Positions 42,254 to 42,615 of a DNA stretch of 42,615 bases are shown one piece after another. Source of the DNA: an uncultured Acetatifactor sp. Lineage in GTDB: Bacteria; Bacillota; Clostridia; Lachnospirales; Lachnospiraceae. The position numbers were made by a program, and so were the translations under genes. Location: NCBI GenBank assembly GCA_934433135.1, contig CAKRZO010000027.1:1-42615 (forward strand), given 5' to 3'. Position 1 is the first letter of the stretch; each line of letters opens with the position of its first letter. The notes beneath the pieces are model-generated. The model saw only the letters and a program-made list of their open reading frames with translations, was not told where the DNA came from and did no database searches.

Positions 42254-42615
42254 ATGCTTTCTTACGCTGACAGACTGGCATCCATGCGTGCCACCAAAAT
42301 AAAACATACCCTGTTAAAGAGAGACCAGAACGGCTACACCGATCTGGATGATTTCGGAACCGTGCCCCTGCCGGAAGGATACTATGTGGAACCCTGGTAT
42401 AACAGCGAAAACGGCAGCTTTTACGGCTTTGACGGAATGAGCGAGAATTTCTGCCGCCTTATGGCAGCACAGCCGCCTTACGTGGACCCCATGGAAATGC
42501 TTTGCGGACGCTGGCGGGATATGCTGGTAAATTACCGTGGAGACGTCCACTATATGCCTCTTTGGATGAAGAAAAATACGAAACTGCGGGACTTTATCTG
42601 TAATGGGGCGACCGC
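42254..42615 (+). CDS. Unrecognised protein, 5' part only (runs off the window)
   Basis: An open frame of 120 codons from ATG 42254 (AAGGAG at 42238-42243) to the window end: LSYADRLASMRATKIKHTLL, LPEGYYVEPWYNSENGSFYG, YVDPMEMLCGRWRDML, and so on. No signal peptide. It is 73 bp after oxidoreductase (4) and probably in the same operon. The pattern 'YVDPMEMLCGRW' faintly recalls the N-terminal region of pyruvate-formate-lyase-type glycyl radical enzymes, but the evidence is too thin for a call. Confidence 0.75.
   Translation, partial: MLSYADRLASMRATKIKHTLLKRDQNGYTDLDDFGTVPLPEGYYVEPWYNSENGSFYGFDGMSENFCRLMAAQPPYVDPMEMLCGRWRDMLVNYRGDVHYMPLWMKKNTKLRDFICNGAT

Overview
The window looks like chromosomal DNA of a low-to-moderate GC Clostridia bacterium, most likely a gut-type Lachnospiraceae. 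The inference rests on the housekeeping order tmcAL / pta-ackA / yceD-rpmF / plsX-acpP-rnc-smc-ftsY, strong AGGAGG-type ribosome binding sites, sigma-A promoters (two perfect TTGACA-17-TATAAT), and a load of plant/mucin-glycan type genes (GH2, GH78-like, several Gfo/Idh/MocA oxidoreductases). No species can be named from the sequence alone.

Layout. 1-142: the last bases of a 23S rRNA gene and its terminator, with no 5S gene following. 279-2230: a self-contained two-gene unit, an OLD/PARIS-like AAA ATPase plus a TOPRIM-like partner, with its own promoter, a 12-bp palindrome and a strong terminator; this is the best candidate for an antiphage system in the window. 2336-6593: a Sir2-like protein overlapping ung, overlapping a fold-III PLP decarboxylase (lysA-like), then an S66 peptidase. 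6687-12135: a carbohydrate block made of an intact GH2 glycosidase, a broken GH78-like rhamnosidase and a six-hairpin-type protein that has lost its 5' end. 12125-12310: tRNA-Leu(CAA) with promoter and terminator. 12376-17022: small membrane zinc-finger protein, polA, coaE and a YycJ-type hydrolase. 17082-18875: ACT protein (UPF0237) and UPF0210. 18945-20195 (minus): tmcAL. 20426-30418: core metabolism, lipid synthesis and chromosome/secretion genes. 30642-32980: threonine ammonia-lyase and a YitT-type membrane protein. 33120-42615: an accessory sugar/inositol-type region with four Gfo/Idh/MocA oxidoreductases and an AraC regulator, interrupted by a HicAB toxin-antitoxin pair and an AAA_14/PD-(D/E)XK ATPase; the window ends inside another gene.

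The non-coding DNA holds several unusual structures: a dispersed family of hairpin-rich intergenic repeats (30428-30614 and 38594-38758 full, 18886-18938 and 33071-33116 partial); a roughly 100-bp promoter module present twice (33120-33220 and 40729-40829), each copy upstream of an oxidoreductase gene; a four-hairpin insert that keeps a reading frame open between two start sites (40878-40998); a perfect 18-bp inverted repeat over the ATPase promoter (40620-40665); and a 15-bp minisatellite inside the cofactor-binding loop of the last oxidoreductase (41122-41166).

All family assignments come from motif reading, not database searches.
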